Origin: Caballeronia pedi
GTDB lineage: Bacteria > Pseudomonadota > Gammaproteobacteria > Burkholderiales > Burkholderiaceae
Reading direction: 5' to 3'
DNA length: 35,007 bases
Assembly (NCBI RefSeq): GCF_001544915.2
Contig: NZ_FCOE02000058.1
Coordinates: 1 to 35,007, forward strand
The translations under genes were made by a program, and so were the position numbers. The notes beneath the pieces are model-generated. The model ran no database searches, was not told the origin of the DNA, and saw only the letters and a program-made list of their open reading frames with translations. Positions 1 through 7,932 of the stretch are shown piece after piece. Within the stretch, counting starts at the first letter, position 1; each line of letters begins with the position of its first letter.

Positions 1-323
1 CCCGCCGTGTCGGCTTCGACGATATCGCGCGCCACGGCCGCATAGGCATCCGCCGACGGCGCTCCCTCCCGCCAGCCTGCGAGCGCGCGCGCCGTCTGCG
101 GAAACGCCACCGCGACGACCGGGTCCCACACCGCGCGCGTCATCAGACTGACGATCGGTGTGATGAAGAACACCGCCATGAAGATCGCGAGCGGCGCGAT
201 CAGCAGCATCGCGCCGGGCACGTCGCCACGCGTGCGCGCCCGGCGTTTGCGCGGCGCGTGCGTCTTGTGCGCGAACGCGGATTGCGTCGGCACGTCGGGC
301 GCCGGTTGCGTTGCGGTCGACAT
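1..323 (-). CDS. ABC transporter permease, N-terminal part (cut by window edge)
   Basis: The reading frame enters from the left edge; only about the first 107 residues are present. The start follows MSTATQPAPDV, then a basic stretch (HKTHAPRKRRARTRG), then one clear hydrophobic segment containing LLIAPLAIFMAVFFITP. This is the usual beginning of an inner-membrane permease of the PotB/binding-protein-dependent type. The ATG at 323 is preferred because GAGG lies six bases upstream; another in-frame ATG at 329 directly abuts that GAGG. It follows the binding-protein gene by 12 bases and is the last gene seen of the leuCDB/ABC operon. A second permease probably follows outside the window. The family is inferred mainly from context, because the conserved permease (EAA) loop lies beyond the edge. 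Confidence 0.8.
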   Translation of the reverse strand, partial: MSTATQPAPDVPTQSAFAHKTHAPRKRRARTRGDVPGAMLLIAPLAIFMAVFFITPIVSLMTRAVWDPVVAVAFPQTARALAGWREGAPSADAYAAVARDIVEADTA

Positions 324-335
324 GCTCATCCTCGC

Positions 336-1376
336 TTAACGCGCCGCCCAGGCGGCGAAGCGCTGGTCGAGATCGTCGCCGTGCTCGTCCCAGAACTCGC
401 GGTCGTTGACCACGCCGATCTTCGTGTGCTCGGGCGTATTCGGCAGATTCTTCAACTGCGCGGCGTCCATCTTCGCGAGTGCCTGCGTGTTGACCGGACC
501 GCCCGGCTGCAGCGCGAGAAACGCGTTCTGCTGCGGCGCCGCGACCGTGTAGTTGATAAACTTCATCGCGTCGTCCTTCATCGGCGAGCCTTTGGGAATG
601 ACCCAGTAGTCGTAGTCGGCAATCGCGCCGTTCCAGACGATGTCGAGCGGCTGCCCCGCCTTTTGCGCGGTGATGATGCGTCCGCTGAACACCGTCGACA
701 TCGCGACGTCGCCGGACACGAGGAACTGCGCCGGTTGCGCGCCCGCGTCCCACCATTGGATGTCGGGCCGCAATTGATCGAGCTTCTTGAACGCGCGATC
801 GACGCCTGCCGGCGTGGCAAGCACCTTGTAGACATCGGCGGGCTTGACGCCGTCTGCCATCAACGCGAATTCGAGATTGCCGCGCGCCGACTTGCGCATG
901 CCGCGCTTGCCGGGATATTTCTTCGTGTCCCAGAAGTCGGCCCAGCCGGTCGGCGGCGTCTTCAGTTGCTGCGTGTTGTAGGCGAATGTGTTGGCCCACG
1001 CGAACAGGCCCACGCCGCAGCGCGTTTTCGCGGCGGGCGTGAGATGCGCGGCGTCCGTCACCTTCGCCCAGTCGATGCGCTCGTACATGCCCGAATCGCA
1101 GCCGCGTCCCACGTCCGTCGATTCGACTTCGACGACGTCCCAACTCACCTGCTTGCCATCGACCATCGCCTTGACCTTGGCCTGCTCGCCCGAATACGGC
1201 GTCGCGGTGACGTCGACGCCCGTCGCCGCCTGGAACGGCTTGATGAACGCCGACTGCTGCGCATCCGCGAGCGTCCCGCCATAGTTGACGACCGCAAGCG
1301 GCCGCGCGGCCGCGACGTGCGACATCGGCGCCAGCATCAGCGCGATGACCGCGCCCATTCCCACTTTTCTCAGCAT
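336..1376 (-). CDS. Periplasmic substrate-binding protein of a PotD/AfuA-like ABC importer
   Basis: Predicted 346-residue extracellular solute-binding protein (family 1), which would capture a ligand in the periplasm for the neighbouring ABC importer. The N-terminus MLRKVGMGAVIALMLAPMSHVAAA is a signal peptide. The mature part begins with the family pattern RPLAVVNYGGTLADAQQSAF and ends with YDYWVIPKGSPMKDDAMKFINY, typical of spermidine/putrescine, Fe(III) or aminoethylphosphonate binding proteins. The frame can be extended to a TTG at 1406, but the ATG at 1376 has GGGGG about six bases upstream and puts the signal peptide at the N-terminus. It lies 26 bases after the ATPase gene and 12 bases before the permease. 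The ligand cannot be read from sequence; co-transcription with leuCDB-like genes suggests a carboxylate rather than a polyamine. Confidence 0.9.
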   Translation of the reverse strand: MLRKVGMGAVIALMLAPMSHVAAARPLAVVNYGGTLADAQQSAFIKPFQAATGVDVTATPYSGEQAKVKAMVDGKQVSWDVVEVESTDVGRGCDSGMYERIDWAKVTDAAHLTPAAKTRCGVGLFAWANTFAYNTQQLKTPPTGWADFWDTKKYPGKRGMRKSARGNLEFALMADGVKPADVYKVLATPAGVDRAFKKLDQLRPDIQWWDAGAQPAQFLVSGDVAMSTVFSGRIITAQKAGQPLDIVWNGAIADYDYWVIPKGSPMKDDAMKFINYTVAAPQQNAFLALQPGGPVNTQALAKMDAAQLKNLPNTPEHTKIGVVNDREFWDEHGDDLDQRFAAWAAR

Positions 1377-1402
1377 GATGACCCCCGAAAAAGAACGACG
1401 CT

Positions 1403-2503
1403 TCAAGCAAAAATCCGCACATGACGCTCGTGGAACCGCAGCGTCAACACTTCCCCGATGGGCCGCTCACCGAGACCCGCTTCATCGAGCGGCAGCTTGA
1501 CGAAGCCGCTCTCCTGTTCATGCAGCCGGAAGCGCACGCGCACGTGATCGCCGAAATAGAGCGTGCCCGTGGTACTTGCACGCAGCGTGTTGAAAGACGC
1601 CGCCGTCGAATCCAATGTCGAAGAGAGCGTCATCCGTTCCGGACGCACGCAGGCGCGCACCGTGTCGCCCACGCGCGCCGCGCCCACCACATGTCCAAAC
1701 AGGCGCTCGCCGCCCGGCAATCCCACTTCACCGCGCTCGTCCTGCAACGAAAGCAGCCGTCCGACGAACACGTTGTTATCGCCGACAAAATTCGCGACGA
1801 CGCCGTTCTCCGGTGTTTCGTAGAGCGAGTCGACGCGATCGATCTGCTGGATGCGCCCGTTGTCGAATACCGCGACGCGATCGGACATCGTGAGCGCTTC
1901 GCTCTGGTCATGCGTGACATAGACGAACGTCACCCCGAGCGTGCGATGCAGATCCTTCAGCTCGATCTGCATGTGCTCGCGCAGACGCTTGTCGAGCGCG
2001 CCGAGCGGTTCGTCCATCAACACGAGACGCGGATTGAAGACGAGCGCGCGCGCCAGCGCGACGCGCTGCTGCTGACCGCCCGACAGACTCTTCGGCAGAC
2101 GGGCGGCGAATTCGCTCATGCGGACCATGTCGAGCGCGCGCTCGACGGCGGCGGCCTTTTCGGCCTTCGCGACACGCCTGACCGTGAGCGCATACGCGAC
2201 GTTCTGCGCCACCGTCATGTGCGGAAACAGCGCGTAGTTCTGAAACACCATGCCAATCTCGCGCTTGTGCGGCGGCGTCGTGTTGAGCAAGGTATCGCCG
2301 AGCCAGATCTCGCCTTCGCTCGGCGATTCGAAACCCGCGAGCATCATCAGGCAGGTGGTTTTCCCCGATCCGGACGGCCCGAGCAAAGACAGGAACTCGC
2401 CTTCGCGGATGTCGAGATCGAGTCCCTGCACGACATGCGTGACGCCGTCGTAGGTCTTGCCGACCTGCCGGAAACGCACGAGCGGTGCAGCGTTGGCGTT
2501 CAT
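1403..2503 (-). CDS. ABC importer ATPase, PotA-like
   Basis: Predicted 366-residue cytoplasmic ATPase that energises the importer. Walker A is GPSGSGKTT (residues 42-50), the signature is LSGGQQQRVALARAL (about 140-154), and Walker B is LVLMDEP (about 160-166). The C-terminal third (from about 235) fits a TOBE-type regulatory domain, as in PotA/FbpC/UgpC-class proteins. The ATG at 2503 has AGGAGA eight bases upstream. An upstream in-frame extension lies inside leuB and is rejected. It begins only 14 bases after leuB stops, so transport and leuCDB-like enzymes are almost certainly on one transcript. Length is normal for the family. Confidence 0.93.
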   Translation of the reverse strand: MNANAAPLVRFRQVGKTYDGVTHVVQGLDLDIREGEFLSLLGPSGSGKTTCLMMLAGFESPSEGEIWLGDTLLNTTPPHKREIGMVFQNYALFPHMTVAQNVAYALTVRRVAKAEKAAAVERALDMVRMSEFAARLPKSLSGGQQQRVALARALVFNPRLVLMDEPLGALDKRLREHMQIELKDLHRTLGVTFVYVTHDQSEALTMSDRVAVFDNGRIQQIDRVDSLYETPENGVVANFVGDNNVFVGRLLSLQDERGEVGLPGGERLFGHVVGAARVGDTVRACVRPERMTLSSTLDSTAASFNTLRASTTGTLYFGDHVRVRFRLHEQESGFVKLPLDEAGLGERPIGEVLTLRFHERHVRIFA

Positions 2504-2517
2504 GTGCGTCTCCTGAT

Positions 2518-3582
2518 TCACGCCAGCGCCGCGACGACCAGATCGCCCATCTGCGCGGTGCCGATGCGCTTCGTGCCCGGTTCCGCGATATCCGCCGTGC
2601 GATAGCCCGACGCGAGCACGCGCCGCACCGCGCGCTCGACACGCGCCGCCGCTTCGTGCTGATCGAAACTCATGCGCAGCATCATCGCAGCGGAAAGAAT
2701 CGATGCGAGCGGATTGGCCAAGTCGCGCCCCGCGATATCCGGCGCGCAACCGTGCACCGGCTCGTACAGCCCTTTCTTTCCGTCGCCCATCGAAGCAGAC
2801 GGCAACATGCCGATGGAGCCGGTGAGCATCGACGCTTCGTCGGAAAGAATGTCGCCGAAGAGGTTGCCGGTCACGATCACGTCGAAGTGCTGCGGCGTGC
2901 GCAACAGCGACATCGCGGCGGCATCGACGTACAGATGTTCCAGCGTGACGTCGGGATATTCACGCGCGACCTCATCGACGATTTCGCGCCATAGCTCCAT
3001 CGATTCGAGCACGTTGGCCTTGTCGACCGAGCACACGCGATGACGCCGCGCACGCGCCGTCCTGAACGCCACGTGCGCGATGCGGCGGATTTCGTTCTCG
3101 TCGTAGCGCATGGTGTTGATGCCTACGCGCACGCCGTTTTCCATGTGCACGCCGCGCGGCTCGCCGAAGTACAGGTCGCCTGTGAGTTCGCGCAGGATCA
3201 GCAGGTCGAGACCATCGAGGCGCGCGGCCTTCAGCGGCGATGCGCCTACTAGCTCGGGCCACGCCACCACGGGCCGGAAGTTCGCGAACAAATCCAGTTC
3301 GCGGCGAACGGTGAGCAGCGCGTCGCCGGGACGCAGGCCGCGCGGCAGCGTTTCGTACTGGAAGCCGCCTTCCGCGCCGAACAGGATCGCGTCGGCGTCG
3401 CGGGCGAGCGCGAGGGTCGCGCCGGGCAGCGGATGACCCGTCGCGTCGTACGCGCAGCCGCCGATCAGCGCGTGCTCGAATTCGAGCGCCATGCCTTCGC
3501 GCGCGAAGACGTCGAGCACCTTGAGCGCTTGCGCGGTCACTTCCGGGCCGATCCCGTCGCCGGGGAGCACTGCGATCTTCAT
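2518..3582 (-). CDS. leuB: 3-isopropylmalate dehydrogenase-like beta-decarboxylating dehydrogenase (LeuB family)
   Basis: Predicted 354-residue cytoplasmic NAD-dependent dehydrogenase that oxidises and decarboxylates a 3-substituted malate; the classical reaction turns 3-isopropylmalate into the leucine precursor 2-oxoisocaproate. Family marks are MKIAVLPGDGIGPEV at the start, RELTGDLYFGEPRG, the substrate/metal segment VTGNLFGDILSDEASMLTGS, and YEPVHGCAPDIAG in the cofactor site. AGGAAA lies six bases before the ATG. The start overlaps the leuD stop as ATGA. Being tied to an ABC importer rather than to asd/trp genes suggests this may be a second copy with a different substrate, although leucine synthesis cannot be excluded. 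Confidence 0.93.
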   Translation of the reverse strand: MKIAVLPGDGIGPEVTAQALKVLDVFAREGMALEFEHALIGGCAYDATGHPLPGATLALARDADAILFGAEGGFQYETLPRGLRPGDALLTVRRELDLFANFRPVVAWPELVGASPLKAARLDGLDLLILRELTGDLYFGEPRGVHMENGVRVGINTMRYDENEIRRIAHVAFRTARARRHRVCSVDKANVLESMELWREIVDEVAREYPDVTLEHLYVDAAAMSLLRTPQHFDVIVTGNLFGDILSDEASMLTGSIGMLPSASMGDGKKGLYEPVHGCAPDIAGRDLANPLASILSAAMMLRMSFDQHEAAARVERAVRRVLASGYRTADIAEPGTKRIGTAQMGDLVVAALA

Positions 3583-4169
3583 GGAGTTTCCTGTGATGTA
3601 CCGATGTGGTGCGCACGCTCGTAGGCGTCGATATCCGCCGCGTAGCGCAAAGTCATGTCGATCTCGTCGATCCCTTCGACGAGTGCTTCCTTCTGAAACG
3701 GGTCGATGTCGAAGCCCGCGCGCTCGCCATCCGGCGCGATCACGCATTGATCCGGCAAGTCGATGCGCACGTGCGCGGCGGGCGTCGCTTCGAGCGTTGC
3801 GAGCAGGCGTTCGACGAATGCGGCATCGGCACGGATCGGCAACACGCCGTTCTTCAGGCAATTGGTGAAGAAGATGTCGCCGAAACTCGTGCCGACGAGC
3901 GCGCGTATGCCGAAATCCGCGAGCGTGTGCACCGCCTGCTCGCGCGACGATCCACAGCCGAAATTCGGCCCGACTGCGAGCACCTGCGCGCCCGCGTAAC
4001 CTTCGCGATTCAGCACGAAGGTGGCGTCGGCGCGCAGATCGTGAAAGAAATAACGGCCATAGTCGATGCGCCGCGCATGCATGAAGCGCGCGGGCAGAAT
4101 CTGGTCGGTGTCGATGTCGGCGGCACGCAGCGGCACGCCGGGCGCATCAAGTCGCGTCAGCGGTTGCAT
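3579..4169 (-). CDS. leuD: Isopropylmalate isomerase-like small subunit (LeuD family)
   Basis: Predicted 196-residue small (swivel-domain) subunit that pairs with LeuC to form a dehydratase/isomerase of the aconitase superfamily. Diagnostic segments are ADIDTDQILPARFM (about 17-30), GPNFGCGSSREQAV (about 67-80) and FTNCLKNGVLPI. It is about 20 residues shorter than the roughly 216-residue LeuD remembered from the Burkholderia leucine cluster, mainly in the early part, which fits a divergent paralogue. The start overlaps the end of leuC by 23 bases and the stop overlaps leuB by 4, so translational coupling is likely. Substrate specificity is unknown. Confidence 0.92.
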   Translation of the reverse strand: MQPLTRLDAPGVPLRAADIDTDQILPARFMHARRIDYGRYFFHDLRADATFVLNREGYAGAQVLAVGPNFGCGSSREQAVHTLADFGIRALVGTSFGDIFFTNCLKNGVLPIRADAAFVERLLATLEATPAAHVRIDLPDQCVIAPDGERAGFDIDPFQKEALVEGIDEIDMTLRYAADIDAYERAHHIGTSQETP

Positions 4170-5568
4170 CGCGCAAAAGCTCCCGGTAATCGATCAGCCG
4201 TCCCGCGACGGCGGCGCCCGCCGCCATGCCGGGGCTCATCAGATGCGTGCGCACGCCGCGTCCCTGGCGGCCCACGAAATTGCGGTTCGTCGTCGATGCA
4301 ATGCGCTCTCCCGGACGCCCTTCGTCGCCGTTGATGGCGAGGCACATCGAGCAGCCGGGCTCGCCCCACTCGGCCCCCGCCTGCGCGAACACGCGGTCGA
4401 GCCCTTCTGCCACAGCCGCCGACTGCACTGCGCGCGAACCCGGCACGATGAGCGTCGGCACGCGCACGCGCCGGCCTTCGAGCACGGCAGCCGCCGCGCG
4501 CAAATCTTCGATGCGCCCATTGGTGCAAGAGCCGATGAACACGCGATCCACCGGCACGCCTTCGAGCGGCGCGCCCGCCTCGATGCCCATGTAGTCGAGC
4601 GCCTGCTGAACGCGCGGACCCAGGTCGTTGGCGGCGATGCGTCCATCGATCGGCGCGGACTGCGCGGGATTCGTGCCCCACGTGACCATCGGCGCTACGC
4701 CGCTTGCATCGAGCCCGGCTTCGCGATCGAAATGCGCGCCGGCGTCGCTTGCGAGTGCGCGCCATGTCGAAAGCGCCGCGTCCCATGCCGCGCCCGTCGG
4801 CGCATAGCGGCGGCCGTGCAGATACGCGAAGGTGGTCTCGTCGGGCGCGATCATGCCGGCGCGCGCGCCCGCTTCGATCGACAGATTGCAGAGCGTCATG
4901 CGCGCTTCCATGCTCATCGCCGCGACCGCCTCGCCCGCATATTCGATGACATGGCCCGCGCCGCCCGCCACGCCGATCTGCGCGATCATGGCGAGCGCGA
5001 TGTCCTTCGCCGTGACGCCGAACGCGCGTTTGCCGCCGATGCGCACGCGCATGGTCTTCGGGCGCTTCTGCCAGAGCGTTTGCGTCGCGAGCACGTGACT
5101 CACTTCAGACGCGCCGATGCCGAAGCCGAACGCACCGAGCGCGCCGTGCGTGGACGTATGGCTGTCGCCGCACACGACCGTCATGCCGGGCAGCGTCAGA
5201 CCGTGCTCGGGGCCGGTGACGTGAACGATGCCGTGACGCGGATCATCGAGCGCGAACATCGGCACGCCTTCGGCGCGCGTGAAGCGGATCAGCTTTTCGA
5301 CCAGCTCGCGGCGATCGGCATCGACGACATCGGCGACAGAGCGGCCGCGCGACGACGCGTAGTGATCCGCCATCGCGAAGGTCGCATCGGGACGGCGCAC
5401 GCGCAGTCCCTTGCGCGCGAGCGTGTCGAAGGTATCGCGCGGCAGATCGTCGCCGACGTAATGCCGGTCGATATAAAGCAGGGTGTGGCCGTCATCGCGC
5501 TCGTGTACGACATGCCGTTCCCACAGCTTGTCGAACAACGTGCGCGCGGCAAGCGCGTTCGAACTCAC
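4147..5568 (-). CDS. leuC: Isopropylmalate isomerase-like large subunit (LeuC family)
   Basis: Predicted 473-residue [4Fe-4S] dehydratase large subunit that isomerises a 2-substituted malate through an alkene intermediate. The three cluster ligands are visible: Cys348 in FIGSCTNGR and Cys406/Cys409 in GCSMC. CGDSHTSTHGALGAFGFGIG (from about 133) is the conserved active-site segment. I chose the GTG at 5568 because GGAG lies five bases upstream and the protein then starts MSSNALAARTLFDKLW, close to normal LeuC. A GTG at 5583 is in frame, but has no ribosome site and falls at or before the predicted transcript start. It is the first gene of the leuC-leuD-leuB-ABC operon. Confidence 0.92.
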   Translation of the reverse strand: MSSNALAARTLFDKLWERHVVHERDDGHTLLYIDRHYVGDDLPRDTFDTLARKGLRVRRPDATFAMADHYASSRGRSVADVVDADRRELVEKLIRFTRAEGVPMFALDDPRHGIVHVTGPEHGLTLPGMTVVCGDSHTSTHGALGAFGFGIGASEVSHVLATQTLWQKRPKTMRVRIGGKRAFGVTAKDIALAMIAQIGVAGGAGHVIEYAGEAVAAMSMEARMTLCNLSIEAGARAGMIAPDETTFAYLHGRRYAPTGAAWDAALSTWRALASDAGAHFDREAGLDASGVAPMVTWGTNPAQSAPIDGRIAANDLGPRVQQALDYMGIEAGAPLEGVPVDRVFIGSCTNGRIEDLRAAAAVLEGRRVRVPTLIVPGSRAVQSAAVAEGLDRVFAQAGAEWGEPGCSMCLAINGDEGRPGERIASTTNRNFVGRQGRGVRTHLMSPGMAAGAAVAGRLIDYRELLRDATADAT

Positions 5569-5588
5569 GCAGACTCCGTGCACGTCGA

Positions 5589-5617
5589 TTGATTGAGACC
5601 GAGTCTGCGGATGTCAA
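5589..5617 (-). promoter_or_regulatory. Putative promoter of the leuCDB-ABC operon with AGAC-N3-GTCT palindrome
   Basis: On the minus strand a perfect -35 hexamer TTGACA (5612-5617) is followed after 17 bases by a poor -10 (AATCAA, 5589-5594). The short palindrome AGAC-CGA-GTCT (5596-5606) sits inside the spacer. A strong -35 with a weak -10 would fit an activator-dependent promoter, and the LysR gene next door is the obvious candidate regulator. Transcription would begin near 5582, supporting the GTG at 5568 as the start of leuC. This was read by eye. Confidence 0.45.
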
Positions 5618-5687
5618 AAAAGCGGCTGAAGACGTATTTCGGAACGCACGCAACGCGTTTGGCGATGGCTGAAATGCTGCGCTGCGT

Positions 5688-6701
5688 TCAGGCGCTGAGG
5701 AAGTCGACCAGAAGGCGCGTGGCGGTCGCCATGTCGTCGTCTTCGCGCACACAGAGTTTGTGCAGGCGATTCGCCCACGGCTCGTCGAGCGGGACTTCCG
5801 CGATGTGCATCGCGGCGGCGCGATCGGTCACGAAGTAATCGGGCACTATGCCGATGCCGAGCCCCGCTTGCGCCATCCGGCAGACGGCGTCGAAGCCTGC
5901 ATCGCGGATACGCGAGCGCAGTGCGCGGCCCGCTTCGGCGGCGAGGCGTTCGGTCAGGTTCTGAATCGAGCTGTACTGCTCCTGCAGGATGAGCGGATGA
6001 TCGAGCAGATCGATGAAATGCAGATTGCGCCGCCGGCTGAGCGAATGCCCTCGCGGCACCACGACGACGAGGCGGTCCACGTAGCACGGCATCACCTTGA
6101 GGCCGTCCACCGGCTGGTCGCCCCAGAAAATACCGAAGTCCACGATGCCTTCGCGCACCGCCTGCACCGCGCCCGTGCTCGTATTCGGCTGCAATTCCAC
6201 CGTCACGTTCGGGTAATCGCGCATGAAGCGCGAGAGCGCATCGGGAAAGAAACCGAACAATGCCGACTCGTTCGCCGCCGCGCGCACATGACCGCGCGCA
6301 CCGTGCGAGGCGGACGAAAATTCGCCCATCTCGCATTCGAGCTGTGTGAGATCGCGCAGGATCTTGCGCGAATGACGCAGGAGCGCTTCGCCCGCCGGTG
6401 TCGGCGATACGCCGCGCCGATGCCGTTCGAGCAGCGGCACGCGCACGGCCTGTTCGAGATCGGCGAGTCGCTTGCTTACTGCCGACGGCGCCATGTGCTC
6501 GCGCTCCGCGGCCTTCGCGATGCTCGCCTCCTCGACGACAGCAAGGAACAGTTTGAGCGTGACGATATCGACCCGTGCGGCCAGGTTCGCGCGCAGTTCG
6601 ATGACGGGCGCGCAAGGATCGACGGACGGGAGAGAGTCGGAGCGAAACATGTTGAATGGAGCGCGCAGGGACTCATTGCGGGAGAACCAAAAGTATCCCA
6701 T
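5688..6701 (-). CDS. LysR-family transcriptional regulator, probable controller of leuCDB-ABC operon
   Basis: Predicted 337-residue DNA-binding regulator. The winged helix-turn-helix covers about residues 45-105 (VTLKLFLAVVEEASIAKAA, then APSAVSKRLADLEQ and the wing LLERHRRGVSPTPAGEALL). The C-terminal effector domain runs from about 110 and contains GIVDFGIFWGDQP and AGLGIGIVPDYF. Neither ATG has a good ribosome site: the first (6701) gives an extra N-terminal stretch, and an internal one at 6650 (MFRSDSL) gives 320 residues, nearer the usual LysR length. It is transcribed in the same direction as leuC, 119 bases upstream of it. Its ligand is unknown, perhaps the imported acid or a pathway intermediate. 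Confidence 0.9.
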   Translation of the reverse strand: MGYFWFSRNESLRAPFNMFRSDSLPSVDPCAPVIELRANLAARVDIVTLKLFLAVVEEASIAKAAEREHMAPSAVSKRLADLEQAVRVPLLERHRRGVSPTPAGEALLRHSRKILRDLTQLECEMGEFSSASHGARGHVRAAANESALFGFFPDALSRFMRDYPNVTVELQPNTSTGAVQAVREGIVDFGIFWGDQPVDGLKVMPCYVDRLVVVVPRGHSLSRRRNLHFIDLLDHPLILQEQYSSIQNLTERLAAEAGRALRSRIRDAGFDAVCRMAQAGLGIGIVPDYFVTDRAAAMHIAEVPLDEPWANRLHKLCVREDDDMATATRLLVDFLSA

Positions 6702-6769
6702 GCGAATAAAGCCGAGGCCAGAAGCGCTCGCGTGGCTGATTTGTTCGACGCGGTTCGCGCATCTGCCCG

Positions 6770-7504
6770 CTACCGGTCAACCGAACTCGGCGATCCGCCC
6801 GGACCGTAGGGGTCCGGGTTGCCGAATCTGGGAAGCGAACCGTTCAAGCGCGCCTTGCGAAGTTCGTCCTGCACGTCCTGCCGGGATTTTGGCGGCGGCG
6901 TTGCTAACGAGGGCGACGAAGCGTCGACCGGACCCGGCTGACTCTCGATCGCGGGCGCAGAAGTCTCATCCGCCGGCAACGCCGACAATGCCGGGTTCGT
7001 CATTGCAGGCTGTACAGGAAGAATTGCGTCGCGCCGCGGGCTTTTCGCCTGATCGATCTCCGCTGAATTGTCCTGTGCGCTCACCGCGCGTTCAGTGCTC
7101 TGCGGTGCTGCATGCTTGCGCAAGGCAGGTCGTCCCGGCTGTTGCGTCGTGGGTAGCGAGCGCGTCGCCGTCGGCGGCAGCTTTCTCGTCACGACACTCG
7201 AAGTCTGCAAGCTCTCCTCTCGCGGACTTGAATCCAGCTCGTCGGCAGCGTCGGGCCCATCGACGCTGGACGTCGTTTCGACAGTGGCCTCCCGTTCATC
7301 GGAAACAGCGCGTTCTGGTTCGACATTCGCCGTGGCCGCCGAGGAACCAACGGCGCCCGTCACCACCGATGCCTGTTGCCGGGATGACCATACCTGTTCG
7401 ACCGCATGCTGCTCATGATGCTGGAACAACGCGAACAAGCCGAGGATCGATATCCCTATGACCCAAAGCCCCAGGACGACGACACGATCGAAATTTCCAA
7501 GCAT
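6770..7504 (-). CDS. Single-pass membrane protein, Pro/Ser/Thr/Ala-rich, with DUF4148-like C-terminus
   Basis: Predicted 244-residue protein of unknown function. Residues about 8-26 (VVVLGLWVIGISILGLFAL) form one membrane segment. The rest is a long, low-complexity, probably disordered stretch rich in Pro, Ser, Thr, Ala and Glu, and should lie in the periplasm. The last 35 residues (from about SRQDVQDELRKARLNGSLP to FGNPDPYGPGG) resemble the DUF4148 motif common in Burkholderiaceae secreted proteins; this is from memory. GGGAG lies eight bases before the ATG. It stands alone between the LysR gene and a small secreted protein. Low complexity makes recognition difficult, but start, signal and tail support a real gene. 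Confidence 0.72.
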   Translation of the reverse strand: MLGNFDRVVVLGLWVIGISILGLFALFQHHEQHAVEQVWSSRQQASVVTGAVGSSAATANVEPERAVSDEREATVETTSSVDGPDAADELDSSPREESLQTSSVVTRKLPPTATRSLPTTQQPGRPALRKHAAPQSTERAVSAQDNSAEIDQAKSPRRDAILPVQPAMTNPALSALPADETSAPAIESQPGPVDASSPSLATPPPKSRQDVQDELRKARLNGSLPRFGNPDPYGPGGSPSSVDR

Positions 7505-7689
7505 CAGAATGCTCCCGCCAATTCGCGCACATGAATCATGGTTCCAGTGAGTTCGCTCTCACTCTCATTGCGCATACGGAGCAGATCGACTTGGGATTCA
7601 AGTCGTTACAGATTCTTTCAGTTGAGCCTCGCGAGCACGTGTCGTTACCGCGTCGTAGGCCGCGACGCGCAAACTCGACCGCGTCGGGC

Positions 7690-7932
7690 TCACGCAGCGT
7701 GATGTATGACGAAAGCCAGCGCGGGCCTCGGCCATGTGTTATTCGTGTACGAATTGGCCTCCGAGCAGAGAAGACAGATTTCCAATCCGTCTTTGTCAAA
7801 GGCCATCTTCACCTCGCTTGCGACGGCAAGCTCAGCGCCCGCAATCAATGCCAGCACTATCAGTCCTGCAAGTAGCCGATCCCGGCATATCGCATGAATC
7901 GCCTTCCAAAGCGAATTAACCATCCTGTTCAT
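7690..7932 (-). CDS. Small putative secreted or membrane protein, unknown function
   Basis: Predicted 80 residues. It starts MNRMVNSLWKAIHAICRD, followed by LLAGLIVLALIAGAELAVASE, which could be a signal peptide ending at AVAS or a membrane anchor. The remaining 40 residues include Cys-Leu-Leu-Cys (a CxxC pair) and end in HHAA. The ATG at 7932 has GGAG seven bases upstream; the frame extends to 7965 but without a ribosome site. I recognise no family. A CxxC in a very short exported domain could bind metal or form a disulfide. The reading frame could also be a chance GC-rich frame. Confidence 0.5.
   Translation of the reverse strand: MNRMVNSLWKAIHAICRDRLLAGLIVLALIAGAELAVASEVKMAFDKDGLEICLLCSEANSYTNNTWPRPALAFVIHHAA

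Noticed and set aside
4066..5592. Long plus-strand open frame (508 codons) opposite leuC
   Set aside because: It is rich in Arg, His and Ala and lacks any family motif; it is the GC-rich antisense shadow of leuC, whose protein is clearly conserved.
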